NCBI RefSeq assembly: GCF_050033475.1
Contig: NZ_CP188319.1
Location: 186,001-250,000, forward strand
Source: Cetobacterium sp050033475
Lineage (GTDB): Bacteria > Fusobacteriota > Fusobacteriia > Fusobacteriales > Fusobacteriaceae
Length of the DNA: 64,000 nt
Reading direction: 5' to 3'
Part shown: piece by piece, positions 41,501-49,745 of the stretch
Position numbering within the stretch: position 1 is the first letter of the stretch
Layout: each line of letters opens with the position of its first letter
Made by a program: the position numbers and the translations under genes
The notes under the pieces: generated by a model
Seen by the model: only the letters and a program-made list of their open reading frames with translations
What the model was told of the DNA's origin: nothing
Database searches by the model: none

Positions 41501-42104
41501 TATTTATTTTTAATTCTTTTAAAATTAAATCAATTTTTTCCAATTCTTCCTGTAAAGAATTTAATTTTTTTATCGCTTCTAACTTATTTTGTTGAAATTT
41601 TTTAATTCCTGCCGCTTCCTCTATTATTCCTTTTAATTCTTTATTTGAAGATGAAATGATTCTTTCAACTTTTCCTTGTCCTATTACAGAATATGCACTT
41701 TTACCTACTCCTGTATCTAAAAAAAGTTCATTTATATCCTTCAATCTAATTTTTTTATCATTTAATAGATATTCATTTTCTCCATTTTGAAACATCTTTC
41801 TTGTTATTTTTACTTTTTCCAATTCAACAGGTAAAAAATTATCTTTATTATCTATATGTAAAGAAACTTCTGCACAATTGGCTGGTTTTTTTCCCTCTCC
41901 TCCAGAAAAAATAATATCCTTGCTTTCTTTTGCTCTTATATTTTTATAAGACTGTTCCCCTAATACCCACAAAATCCCATCTAAAATATTTGATTTTCCA
42001 CTACCATTAGGTCCAACTATAGATGTTATTCCTCTATCAAAGCTTATATTTATTCTTTCTCCGAAGGATTTAAATCCTGATATTTCTACTCCTTTTAAAT
42101 ACAT
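38592..42104 (-). CDS. smc: Chromosome partition protein SMC
   Basis: A 1170-residue structural maintenance of chromosomes protein that compacts and segregates DNA as a dimer with ScpA and ScpB. Walker A is GPNGSGKSN (31-39), followed by two long coiled coils, a hinge domain (about 500-650, SGVHGAFISLIEVP... to GGRITGGDTN), and the C-terminal head with signature LSGGEKSMVAVAF and Walker B FAFLDEIEAALDE. Length is typical. It is the second gene of the operon after hslU (14 nt). The scp genes are not in this window. Confidence 0.96.
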   Translation of the reverse strand: MYLKGVEISGFKSFGERINISFDRGITSIVGPNGSGKSNILDGILWVLGEQSYKNIRAKESKDIIFSGGEGKKPANCAEVSLHIDNKDNFLPVELEKVKITRKMFQNGENEYLLNDKKIRLKDINELFLDTGVGKSAYSVIGQGKVERIISSSNKELKGIIEEAAGIKKFQQNKLEAIKKLNSLQEELEKIDLILKELKINRDKMEKQSLKAKEYLELEKKVNNISKYKFTKENQENKEKKSNLDKGLNQLLQNLEKNVNDVKEDKDILEQVSFKKNQLKIEVEKFIEKNIELKTSIEKLEREKIKLKERQESYKREFQDKNEIEKNLKIKTIEKNKEIESLIEEKKSIEKEIIKLDKENNDFENNINRFIKNRDSLIIDKDTKKNKLMDLEVTNLKLLNEIENSGRRLKGSLGKIENLQNEKIQLLDKEKEEEKIYENILFEKNKIKKIYSDLEKEITENEENISIISREINNYSKELRELEFQEKRNKEKYNSLQRLSETNEGFYKGVKEILNKKISGVHGAFISLIEVPEKLEKAIEASIAGNLQDIVVETSDVAKKCIEELKKSKSGRASFLPLDIIKESKLREYIDREGILGRGSDLISYDKKYSNIVKSLLGNILIVENLDIGLSILKENKFNGNIVTLGGELLSGRGRITGGDTNNSSVSQIFERKKDIKILKTTLEKLSLDINEIKNKLKSSNEKLNDIEERLLSCDLEKDKVKREINKIDEDENNQKKKIERIHKELKVLEIDILEEENYHKEYSKKIEENEQIKNSTEELIKNLKELMIEDENQIYQLNKKIELEKNKFSDTKILYLNIKDKFKNIEKIIFKEELEIKNISEENNKICIRIEEIKKELENIVKTSDNIEKELINISNLHEKENKELLNSKKEIETLEIKEKELLLKTQNIEKIIYEDKSKVHLLKKDLEDVEEKIKIIEKELHNLRDIEVIDLQDIEKYTSKDLENFKLKLLSFETVNLLSIEEFDEVNKKYEFMINQKIDLTRGEKSLGKLIKDVSMKIEERFYKAYTEINENFNRMCVETLDNSEGKLTLTNGDDFENCGVEISVKFKNKKMQSLSLLSGGEKSMVAVAFIMSIFMYRPSPFAFLDEIEAALDEKNTRKLISKLKEFTEKSQFIMITHNKETMRSSDSLYGVTMNKKIGISKLVPVKL

Positions 42105-42118
42105 GCCTTCACCTATCT

Positions 42119-43438
42119 TTATAATATATACTTATCTAAATTTTCTTCTTCAAATTCTACTTTGAAAATTTTATCCACTAATTTTTTATCTATTTTTACA
42201 GTTATTTTTTCTTCATAGGGTGCCTCAAACATTATTTCTCTTAATACAGCTTCTATTACAGAGGCTAATCTTCTAGCTCCTATATTTTCAACATTTTCAT
42301 TTAACTCTAAGGAAACTTCCGCTATTGCTTCAATTGCTCCCTTTGAAAAACTTAAATCTACGTTATCTATTTTCAATAACTCTTTATATTGTCTTAAAAG
42401 ATTATATTCAATCTCTGTTAAAATTTTTATAAAATCTTCCTTTTCTAAGCTTTTTAATTTTATTTTTATTGGAAATCTTCCCTGTAATTCTGGCATTAAA
42501 TCTGAAGGAGATGATAAAGTAAAGGCTCCTGCAGCTATAAATAAAATATGATCTGTTTTTATAGCTCCATATTTAGTCATAACAGTAGTTCCTTCAACTA
42601 TAGGTAAAATATCTCTTTGAACACCTTGTCTTGAGACTTCCCCTCTTGAATTTCCTTCTCTTTCAGCAATTTTATCTATTTCATCTATAAATATAATTCC
42701 ATCATTTTCTACTTTTTTTATTGCCTCTGGAATTATTTCATCCATATCTATAGCATCATTTATTTCTTCATCTAATAAATATTTTATAGCATCCTTAACT
42801 GACATTTTTATTTTTTTCTTTTGATTATTATTACTTAAATTAGAAACTATACTTTCAATTGCTTCATTTATATCTCCGTTATCTGGAGCAATGACTTCTA
42901 TCATAGAATTGCTCAATCCCTTTTGAGTTTTCTTATCAATTTCTACTATTTCTCCATCTAATCTTCCTGATTTAATCTCTTCAATAACTCTTTCTTTTAT
43001 TTCATCATTTAAAGTATCTAGAGGATTTATTAACTTTGCAAGTTTTTCCACTGTTATTTCATAATATTTTTCTTCTAATTCTTTTATTTTCTCTTGCTTT
43101 AATTCCATAATAGAAACTGATAAAAGATCCTTAATCATAGATTCTACATCTTTACCAACATAACCAACTTCTGTATATTTTGTTGCTTCTACTTTTAAAA
43201 ATGGTGCATTTGTAATTTTAGCTAATCTTCTAGCTATTTCTGTTTTTCCTACTCCTGTTGGTCCTATTAAAATAATATTCTTAGGAGTTATTTCACTTCT
43301 TAAATCTTTATCTTCTATAGCCTTTCTTCTGTATCTATTTCTTAGGGAAATAGCCACATTTTTTTTAGCTTCATCTTGAGATATTATATATTTATCTAAT
43401 TCTTCAACTATTTTTTTAGGTGTTAAATATTCCTTCAT
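42119..43438 (-). CDS. hslU: ATPase subunit HslU of the HslUV protease
   Basis: A 439-residue AAA+ unfoldase. LTPKKIVEELDKYIISQDEAKK leads to Walker A GPTGVGKT (59-66), then the family-specific ATKYTEVGYVGKDVESMI with the GYVG pore loop, IFIDEIDKIAEREG (Walker B), and sensor motifs ending in ENIGARRLASVIEAVL. The C-terminal NLDKYIL is the docking tail that inserts into the HslV peptidase, so a partner should exist, but hslV is not adjacent or within the window. It is the first gene of the operon that continues with smc. Confidence 0.95.
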   Translation of the reverse strand: MKEYLTPKKIVEELDKYIISQDEAKKNVAISLRNRYRRKAIEDKDLRSEITPKNIILIGPTGVGKTEIARRLAKITNAPFLKVEATKYTEVGYVGKDVESMIKDLLSVSIMELKQEKIKELEEKYYEITVEKLAKLINPLDTLNDEIKERVIEEIKSGRLDGEIVEIDKKTQKGLSNSMIEVIAPDNGDINEAIESIVSNLSNNNQKKKIKMSVKDAIKYLLDEEINDAIDMDEIIPEAIKKVENDGIIFIDEIDKIAEREGNSRGEVSRQGVQRDILPIVEGTTVMTKYGAIKTDHILFIAAGAFTLSSPSDLMPELQGRFPIKIKLKSLEKEDFIKILTEIEYNLLRQYKELLKIDNVDLSFSKGAIEAIAEVSLELNENVENIGARRLASVIEAVLREIMFEAPYEEKITVKIDKKLVDKIFKVEFEEENLDKYIL

Positions 43439-43462
43439 TCAATTTCACTCCCTTTTTTCTTT

Positions 43463-43489
43463 AAAAAAAGCTAACCTATATAGGTTAGC
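43463..43489 (-). terminator. Terminator of the pcrA-lpx-rph-rdgB operon
   Basis: GCTAACCTA, 2-nt loop, TAGGTTAGC then TTTTTTT on the minus strand, with the rdgB stop codon inside the stem. It lies only about 25 nt before the start of hslU, so hslU must rely on readthrough or a promoter near 43490-43500. Confidence 0.85.
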
Positions 43490-44075
43490 ATTCTTTTAAA
43501 ATTTTTTCCATTCCTTGTTTTAATTTTTCTAAAGCTTTTGCTCTATGACTGATTTTATTTTTTAATTCAGGCATTTCAGCTAAAGTTTTCTTATACTCTT
43601 CTATATAGAAATGTGGATCATATCCAAAACCAAATTCACCTTTAGCTTCATCCACAATGATTCCTTCCATTTCTCCTCTATATGAATAGAACTCTCCCGT
43701 AGGCTTTGCTAATGTTATAACACAAACAAATGTCCCTTTTCGATTTTCTATATCTCTTAAATTTTCTATTAGTAATTCATTATTTTTTTTATCATTAGCA
43801 TGCTCTCCAGCATATCTAGCTGAATAAACTCCTGGTTCTCCATTTAAAGCTTCAACACATAATCCTGAATCATCTGCTATTGTAACCATTCCTGTAAACT
43901 TTGCTATTTCTAAAGCTTTCTTCTGTGAATTACTTTCAAATGTATCACCGTCTTCAATAACTTCAGGTATTTCTATTCCGTCTTTTATAGAAAGAATTTC
44001 TAAATCCATATTTTCTAAAATTTTAGATATTTCTTCGATTTTCTTCTTATTCCCAGTTGCTAAAAATATTTTCAT
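43485..44075 (-). CDS. rdgB: XTP/dITP diphosphatase (RdgB/HAM1)
   Basis: A 196-residue nucleotide-pool cleaner that hydrolyses non-canonical purine nucleoside triphosphates. IFLATGNKKKIEEI at the start, GDTFESNSQKKALEIA, ADDSGLCVEALNGEPGVYSARYAG and EGEFGFGYDPHFY-like motif (KGEFGFGYDPHFY) and KISHRAKALEKL are family landmarks. Its start codon overlaps the end of rph by 1 nt, the usual rph-rdgB pairing. Confidence 0.95.
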   Translation of the reverse strand: MKIFLATGNKKKIEEISKILENMDLEILSIKDGIEIPEVIEDGDTFESNSQKKALEIAKFTGMVTIADDSGLCVEALNGEPGVYSARYAGEHANDKKNNELLIENLRDIENRKGTFVCVITLAKPTGEFYSYRGEMEGIIVDEAKGEFGFGYDPHFYIEEYKKTLAEMPELKNKISHRAKALEKLKQGMEKILKEC

Positions 44076-44815
44076 TATAATGAAAACTCCTCCCTAATTT
44101 GCTCTTGTTGCATATCAATTAATTCTTTTATTCCTTTTTCTGCTAATTCTAACATAGTATTTAATTCAGCTCTTGTATAAGTAGACTCTTCACCTGTTCC
44201 TTGAACTTCAACAAATTCACCTTTACAGTTCATTATTACGTTCATATCAACTTCTGCTGCTGAATCCTCTGTATATTTTAAATCTAACATTGGTATTCCA
44301 TTTACAATTCCAACACTTATTGCTGCCACATGAGAAATTAATGGATTTTCTTTTATTGTTCCCATTCTTACCAATCTCTCCATAGCTAAAGCTAAGGCAA
44401 CATATCCTCCTGTTATAGACGCAGTTCTAGTTCCACCATCAGCTTGAATTACATCACAGTCAATAGTTATAGTTCTTTCACCTAATTTTTCTAAATCAAT
44501 ACAAGCTCTTAATGCTCTTCCAATTAGTCTTTGGATTTCCATTGTTCTTCCTGTTAGTTTTCCCTTAGCAGCTTCCCTTTGATTTCTTTCATCTGTTGCT
44601 CTTGGTAACATTGAATATTCTGCTGTTATCCAACCTTTTCCTTGATTTTTTAAAAATGGTGGAACTTTTTCATTTATACTTGCTGTACAAATTACTTTTG
44701 TATTCCCCATCTCTATTAAAATAGACCCCTCTGCATACATAGTATAATTTCTAGTTACTTTTACAGGTCTTTTTTCGTTATTCTCTCTACCGTCTTCTCT
44801 TTTAATATGTGTCAT
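44075..44815 (-). CDS. rph: Ribonuclease PH
   Basis: A 246-residue phosphorolytic 3'-exoribonuclease that trims tRNA 3' ends. REDGRENNEKRPVKVTRNYT, GSILIEMGNTKVICTASI, LPRATDERNQREAAKGKLTGRTMEIQRLIGRALR (substrate-binding arginines), TIDCDVIQADGGTRTASITGGYVAL and EVQGTGEESTYTR are diagnostic. Located 28 nt after the ABC-exporter gene in the lipid A operon. Confidence 0.97.
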   Translation of the reverse strand: MTHIKREDGRENNEKRPVKVTRNYTMYAEGSILIEMGNTKVICTASINEKVPPFLKNQGKGWITAEYSMLPRATDERNQREAAKGKLTGRTMEIQRLIGRALRACIDLEKLGERTITIDCDVIQADGGTRTASITGGYVALALAMERLVRMGTIKENPLISHVAAISVGIVNGIPMLDLKYTEDSAAEVDMNVIMNCKGEFVEVQGTGEESTYTRAELNTMLELAEKGIKELIDMQQEQIREEFSL

Positions 44816-44843
44816 TTATAACCTTCCTCTCTATCTATGAAAA

Positions 44844-46640
44844 CTATACCATTTCAGGTACAAGTTCTTTTTGTTCTCCAAATTGTATTTCATATAACTT
44901 TTTATATAAACCTCTTTTATTTAACAACTCATGATGAGTTCCAACTTCTTTTATTTCTCCATTACTCATTACAACTATTTTATCTGCTCCTATAATAGTT
45001 GATAATCTATGAGCTATTACAAATGTCGTTCTTCCTATCATTAATTTATCCAAAGCTTCCTGTACTAATCTTTCTGATTCAGTATCAAGTGCAGATGTTG
45101 CTTCATCAAGAATCATAATATCAGGATTTTGTATTAAAGCTCTTGCTATTGCTATTCTTTGTTTTTGTCCTCCAGATAAAAGTACTCCTCTTTCTCCAAC
45201 TTCTGTATTAAATCCTTCTGGTAAATCTTTTATAAAATTATATGCATTTGCCATTCTTGCTGCATTTTCTATTTCTTCTATATTTACATTTTCTTTTCCA
45301 AAGGCTATATTTTGAGCAATTGTTCCACTAAATAAAAAAGTTTCTTGAGGAACAATTCCTATATGATTTCTATATTCTTTTAAAGAAAATTTTCTTATAT
45401 CTATTCCATCTAATTTAATATTTCCACCTGTTATATCATAAAATCTCGGAATTAGATTAACCAATGTTGTTTTACCACTTCCACTTTGCCCTACTAAAGC
45501 AACCACTTCTCCTGCCTTAACATTTAAATTGAAATTTTTTAAAACTCTATTTTGACCATCCTCATATTTAAAATCAACATTTTCAAATGTAATATCATGT
45601 ATTTTTTCTAACATTTTTATAGGTTCATCTCCTATATGGTCTGTTTCTATAGGTTCGTCTAAAATTTCTATCACTCTGTCTGCAGATGGTAATGCTTCTT
45701 GTAAATCTCCATTTTTACTAATTAATCTCTTTAAAGGTTGTTGCATTAATCCCACAGCTGTAACAAAGGATACTAAATCTCCTGCAGTCATTGATTTGGT
45801 AACTATTATTTGATAACCACCATAAGCTGCAACAATTAATATCATAAGTGTAGCTAATATTTCATTAATTGGAGATACCTTGGCTTTAACCTTAGTAGCC
45901 TTATAAATCTTATTAAATTCATCTTGAGTTATCTCTTCATATTTATCAACCATTAAATCTGTATTGTTAAATGCTTTTATAACATTTATTCCTGAAAGAG
46001 ATTCCTGCATAAAAGCTGTAACATTTCCCATAGTATCCTGTCTTACTCTTCCACTTTTTCTAATTTTCTTAGTAAATTTCTTTACTACGGATAAAATTGC
46101 AGGTAATACCGTTAAAGATAATAAAGCTAATATAAAATCAACTTGAAACATTCTAAATAATAAGGCAACTACAGTTAAGAATTCCTTCAACATATCAAAT
46201 AGCATAAATCCTATTCTACCTAAAGTTGATGAATCTCCTGATAATCTCGCCATTATATCCCCAAGTTTATTTTTCTTGTAATAAGAAATTGGAAGATTTT
46301 GTAAATGAGTAAAAACTTGTATTTTAATATCTCTTCTTATTTTTTCAGTTACATATCCCGATGATATACTAGCATAATATCCACTTATTACCTTAATTAA
46401 AGTAGAAATAAATATCCCAGATATTACAAATACCATTGCCTTAGAGTTTTTAGATACAAGTACATCATCAATTAAATATTTACTTAACCAAGCAGGAACT
46501 GCTCCCATTAAAGAGGTTAAAGTTGATAATAATATTACTCCAACCATTATACCTTTATATTTTAGACTATATTTTAAAAAAGTATTCAAGGATTTATTTT
46601 GAAATACTTTTGTTAATTGTTCATTTATTATGTTTTTCAT
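44844..46640 (-). CDS. MsbA-like lipid/multidrug ABC exporter
   Basis: A 598-residue half-transporter: six membrane helices (about 25-320) followed by an ATPase with Walker A GQSGSGKTTL, Q-loop VPQETFLF, signature LSGGQKQR, Walker B IMILDEATSALD and H-loop AHRLSTI. It works as a homodimer. Its position between lpxB and rph, 3 nt after lpxB in a lipid A biosynthetic operon, makes it the likely flippase for lipid A-core (MsbA). Sequence alone cannot separate it from multidrug exporters of the same family. Confidence 0.85.
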   Translation of the reverse strand: MKNIINEQLTKVFQNKSLNTFLKYSLKYKGIMVGVILLSTLTSLMGAVPAWLSKYLIDDVLVSKNSKAMVFVISGIFISTLIKVISGYYASISSGYVTEKIRRDIKIQVFTHLQNLPISYYKKNKLGDIMARLSGDSSTLGRIGFMLFDMLKEFLTVVALLFRMFQVDFILALLSLTVLPAILSVVKKFTKKIRKSGRVRQDTMGNVTAFMQESLSGINVIKAFNNTDLMVDKYEEITQDEFNKIYKATKVKAKVSPINEILATLMILIVAAYGGYQIIVTKSMTAGDLVSFVTAVGLMQQPLKRLISKNGDLQEALPSADRVIEILDEPIETDHIGDEPIKMLEKIHDITFENVDFKYEDGQNRVLKNFNLNVKAGEVVALVGQSGSGKTTLVNLIPRFYDITGGNIKLDGIDIRKFSLKEYRNHIGIVPQETFLFSGTIAQNIAFGKENVNIEEIENAARMANAYNFIKDLPEGFNTEVGERGVLLSGGQKQRIAIARALIQNPDIMILDEATSALDTESERLVQEALDKLMIGRTTFVIAHRLSTIIGADKIVVMSNGEIKEVGTHHELLNKRGLYKKLYEIQFGEQKELVPEMV

Positions 46641-46643
46641 TAC

Positions 46644-47714
46644 TTATATTCCTTTCAATAAAAATTTCCCATAGCTTTTTGTAATTTCTTCCCCTGAAAG
46701 TTTTTCTCGTACTAAATCTAATTTTTCTTCTACATTTTTTTTATCTTTTAAGATAATATCCATATGTTTTAAAATTTCTTCACTATTACATTTATTTTGT
46801 AAAAGTTCAGGAAATACTTCTAAATTGATTGTTAAATTAGGCAGAGATACATATCCAACTTTTAATATATATTTTGCTATAAAATAATTTATAAAATTAG
46901 TTTTATAAACCACAATCGTTGGTAACCCCATTAAAGCCAACTCTAAAGTTACTGTTCCTGATGCCGCAATAGCTAATTGTGACTTTTCAACACATTTTTC
47001 TAAGGATAAATTTAATTCTATTTCTAAATTTTTATATTTTGTTAAATCTTCTTTTATCCATTCCAAATGACTTTCTCTAGAAAGTTTTAATATAAATTTT
47101 TCATGAGATTTTTTTTCAACTATCTTTATAAACTCAGGAATCAAAGATTGGATTTCCTGTTTTCTACTTCCTGGCAAAAGAAGTATATAATTTCCTATAG
47201 AATCTATCTTTTTATATTTTTCAGATAAAGGATTTCCAAAATAAATTGCTTCAACTCCATGTTTTTTATAAAAATCCACTTCCCAAGGAAATATCACCAT
47301 TATGTGATCTGCCAACTTTAAAGTTTTTATTCTCTTCTCTCCCCATATCCAAAGTTTAGGTGGAATATAGTAATACACTTCAATATTTGGTAATTCTTTT
47401 TTTAATAATTCTAAAAATTTTAAATTAAATCCTCCGTAATCAACTAATAAAACCTTGTCTATTTTATTTGTTTTTATGAATTCTAAATATTCGTAGGCTT
47501 TCTTTTTTAAAAAAGAATACTTTTTTAAAGCTTCTGTAAAACCCATAATTGCAAGATCATTTATATCTTGAATGACCTTAACTCCTTCTTTTCTACTATG
47601 CTCTCCTGCTACTCCATAGATTTCTACATTTTTATCCATTTGAAAAATATTTTTTGCTAAATAAGATAAGTGTAAATCTCCTGAGGCTTCCCCTGCTGAC
47701 ACAAATATTTTCAT
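46644..47714 (-). CDS. lpxB: Lipid-A-disaccharide synthase
   Basis: A 356-residue GT19 glycosyltransferase that joins UDP-2,3-diacylglucosamine to lipid X. IFVSAGEASGDLHLSYLAKNI is the LpxB N-terminal signature, with IYGVAGEHSRKEGVKVI, IMGFTEALKKY, VLLVDYGGFN, YYIPPKLWIWGEKR and LPGSRKQEI further along. It overlaps lpxI by 4 nt and precedes the exporter gene. Confidence 0.95.
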   Translation of the reverse strand: MKIFVSAGEASGDLHLSYLAKNIFQMDKNVEIYGVAGEHSRKEGVKVIQDINDLAIMGFTEALKKYSFLKKKAYEYLEFIKTNKIDKVLLVDYGGFNLKFLELLKKELPNIEVYYYIPPKLWIWGEKRIKTLKLADHIMVIFPWEVDFYKKHGVEAIYFGNPLSEKYKKIDSIGNYILLLPGSRKQEIQSLIPEFIKIVEKKSHEKFILKLSRESHLEWIKEDLTKYKNLEIELNLSLEKCVEKSQLAIAASGTVTLELALMGLPTIVVYKTNFINYFIAKYILKVGYVSLPNLTINLEVFPELLQNKCNSEEILKHMDIILKDKKNVEEKLDLVREKLSGEEITKSYGKFLLKGI

Positions 47715-48514
47715 ATTTTCACTCCAATAATAAACATATTATTTTCATTAGCTAATTCGATAGCTTCTTTTGAATCAAGAAATAGCATTTTATTTCCCTC
47801 TGCAACTATCCCCTTTGCCCTTATCTCCAATGCCTTTTTTATAGTTTCTATTCCTACTGCTGGAATATCAACTCTCATATCTTGCTGTGGTCTGGACATT
47901 TTTACAATTATACAATTGTCACCAGCTAAAGTTCCACCTCTTAAAATAGTTTTATCTGTTCCTTCGATACCTTCAAGAGCAACTACCGAAGAATCCTTAC
48001 ATACAACTGTTTGTCCTGCATCAACTTTACTAAGAGCTTTTGCCGCTTCTATTCCAATTTTTATAGTTTTCATATCTTCTATACTTGGTTTTCTTTGAGT
48101 ATATATCTTTGGTTCAAATATAAAGCTCTTTAAAAGATAGTTCTGTGGAAGAACTTTTATTCCATTTAATCTCAAAAAGGAGATAACACCAAAAAGGAGA
48201 GTCTCATCCTTCCTATCTGGAAGTCTTTTTAATAATTCCTCTCCATAATAATCTAAATTCATTTCATTAAAAATTATATCTTTTTCTATTTTCCCAAGCA
48301 TAACAATTTCTTTTATTTCATTTGATAACAAAAATTTTATTATTGCCCCTATTTGACCTATATTAAATTCCTTATAATTTTTATGCTTTTGTATATCTTT
48401 ATCCACTGTTTGTACAAGACCAATTGGAAAAACTTCAAAATTTTTATTTTCAGCTTCATTTAAGAAATATAAGGGCAACTTTCCGTTGCCCACTATTATT
48501 CCTATTTTTTTCAT
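47711..48514 (-). CDS. lpxI: UDP-2,3-diacylglucosamine diphosphatase LpxI
   Basis: A 267-residue LpxI (former DUF1009), the alternative to LpxH for making lipid X. IGIIVGNGKLPLYF, the ALSKVDAGQTVVCKDSSVVALEGIEGTD segment, RGGTLAGDNCIIVKMSRPQQDMRVDIPAVGIETI and LEIRAKGIVAEG are all typical. No LpxH metallophosphatase is present in the cluster, so this enzyme fills that step. It lies between lpxA (1-nt overlap) and lpxB. Ribosome site AGGGGGA. Confidence 0.94.
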   Translation of the reverse strand: MKKIGIIVGNGKLPLYFLNEAENKNFEVFPIGLVQTVDKDIQKHKNYKEFNIGQIGAIIKFLLSNEIKEIVMLGKIEKDIIFNEMNLDYYGEELLKRLPDRKDETLLFGVISFLRLNGIKVLPQNYLLKSFIFEPKIYTQRKPSIEDMKTIKIGIEAAKALSKVDAGQTVVCKDSSVVALEGIEGTDKTILRGGTLAGDNCIIVKMSRPQQDMRVDIPAVGIETIKKALEIRAKGIVAEGNKMLFLDSKEAIELANENNMFIIGVKI

Positions 48515-49287
48515 TATCTCGTTATCCCCCTATTACTATTTTTTATAAAAGTAACAAGATAGTCTATATTCTTATCTTCAGGAAATTCTTCTTCTAATTC
48601 TGCTAAAGCTTCTTTTAATGGAAGACCTTTTCTAAAAATAGTTCTATAAGATTTCTTTAAATTAGACATTTCTTCATCAGAAAACCCTCTTCTTCTTAAT
48701 CCTACAGAATTTAATCCTCTTATTTCAGCTTTATTCCCTTCTGCCATAACAAATGGACAAATATCTTGATTTACAGCACTTCCACCACCAATCATAGCAT
48801 AAGATCCTATTCTACAAAATTGATGTACAGGAGTTAACCCTCCGATAATAGCATTATCGTCTACTGTTACGTGTCCTGCCAATGTAACTCCATTTGCTAA
48901 TATGCAATTATTTCCTACTATTACATCATGAGCAACATGAACATAAGCCATCAATAAATTATTGTCTCCAACTTTAGTTTCCCATCTATCATCTGTTCCT
49001 CTATGAATAGTTACAAATTCCCTGATGCTATTATTATTTCCAATTATTGTCTTTGTTGGTTCTCCTTTGTATTTTAAATCTTGAGAAGCTTTTCCTATGG
49101 AAACAAATGAATAAATAGTATTATTTTCTCCAATCTCTGTTATTCCTTCTACAACAATATGAGATTGTAAAATTGTATTTTTACCTATTTTTACATCTTT
49201 TCCTACAATACAAAAAGGTCCTATTTTTACTCCCTCTTCTAGTATTGCACCTTCCTCAACTATAGCAGTTTTATGAATCTCAACCAA
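48514..49287 (-). CDS. lpxA: UDP-N-acetylglucosamine acyltransferase
   Basis: A 257-residue left-handed beta-helix acyltransferase, first enzyme of lipid A synthesis. The hexapeptide repeats begin IHKTAIVEEGAILEEGVKIGPFCIVG; the catalytic histidine region is LLMAYVHVAHDVIVGNNCILAN, and GLNSVGLRRRGFSDEEM is the LpxA C-terminal domain. The best start is TTG at 49285-49287, 7 nt after GGGAGG. A longer start, ATG at 49300-49302 overlapping the fabZ stop, has no ribosome site and lies inside the one used by the TTG. Confidence 0.93.
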   Translation of the reverse strand: MVEIHKTAIVEEGAILEEGVKIGPFCIVGKDVKIGKNTILQSHIVVEGITEIGENNTIYSFVSIGKASQDLKYKGEPTKTIIGNNNSIREFVTIHRGTDDRWETKVGDNNLLMAYVHVAHDVIVGNNCILANGVTLAGHVTVDDNAIIGGLTPVHQFCRIGSYAMIGGGSAVNQDICPFVMAEGNKAEIRGLNSVGLRRRGFSDEEMSNLKKSYRTIFRKGLPLKEALAELEEEFPEDKNIDYLVTFIKNSNRGITR

Positions 49288-49301
49288 CTTGATTCCTCCC
49301 A

Positions 49302-49730
49302 TTATTTATCCATAATTGTAAAAGTGAAGGCTACCTCTGTAACTACTTTATCGTCTACCTTAGCTACACCTGTTGCTTTTACTATATTTCTTCTTATTTT
49401 ATCTACTTTAACTTCATATATTAACTGATCTCCAGGTCTTACAGGAGATTTAAATTTTACATTTTCTATAGCTGCGAAATATGGAACTTTTGCTCCTGTA
49501 TCATCCATTACTAATACACCTAAGCACTGAGCAATTCCTTCAACTATTAATACTCCTGGCATTATTGGATGTCCTGGAAAATGACCTTGAAAAAACTCTT
49601 CATTAGCTGTTACATTTTTTAAACCTTTTATTGTTAAAGCTTCTGTATCCATTTCTAATATTCTATCCACTAATAAAAAAGGATATCTGTGTGGAATTCT
49701 TTTCATTATTTCTAAAACATCTAAAACCAT
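49302..49730 (-). CDS. fabZ: (3R)-hydroxyacyl-ACP dehydratase FabZ
   Basis: A 142-residue hot-dog dehydratase of fatty acid synthesis. MKRIPHRYPFLLVDRI, the catalytic-histidine motif EEFFQGHFPGHPIMPGVLIVEGIAQ and AAIENVKFKSPVRPGDQL are diagnostic. It competes with LpxA and LpxC for 3-hydroxyacyl-ACP, and the lpxC-fabZ-lpxA order is common among diderms. Ribosome site GGAGGAAA. Confidence 0.96.
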   Translation of the reverse strand: MVLDVLEIMKRIPHRYPFLLVDRILEMDTEALTIKGLKNVTANEEFFQGHFPGHPIMPGVLIVEGIAQCLGVLVMDDTGAKVPYFAAIENVKFKSPVRPGDQLIYEVKVDKIRRNIVKATGVAKVDDKVVTEVAFTFTIMDK

Positions 49731-49745
49731 ATATTTCCTCCTAAA

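Noticed and set aside
49288..49302. ATG at 49300-49302 as the start of lpxA
   Set aside because: It overlaps the fabZ stop without a ribosome site, and falls at the edge of the GGGAGG that serves the TTG 15 nt downstream.
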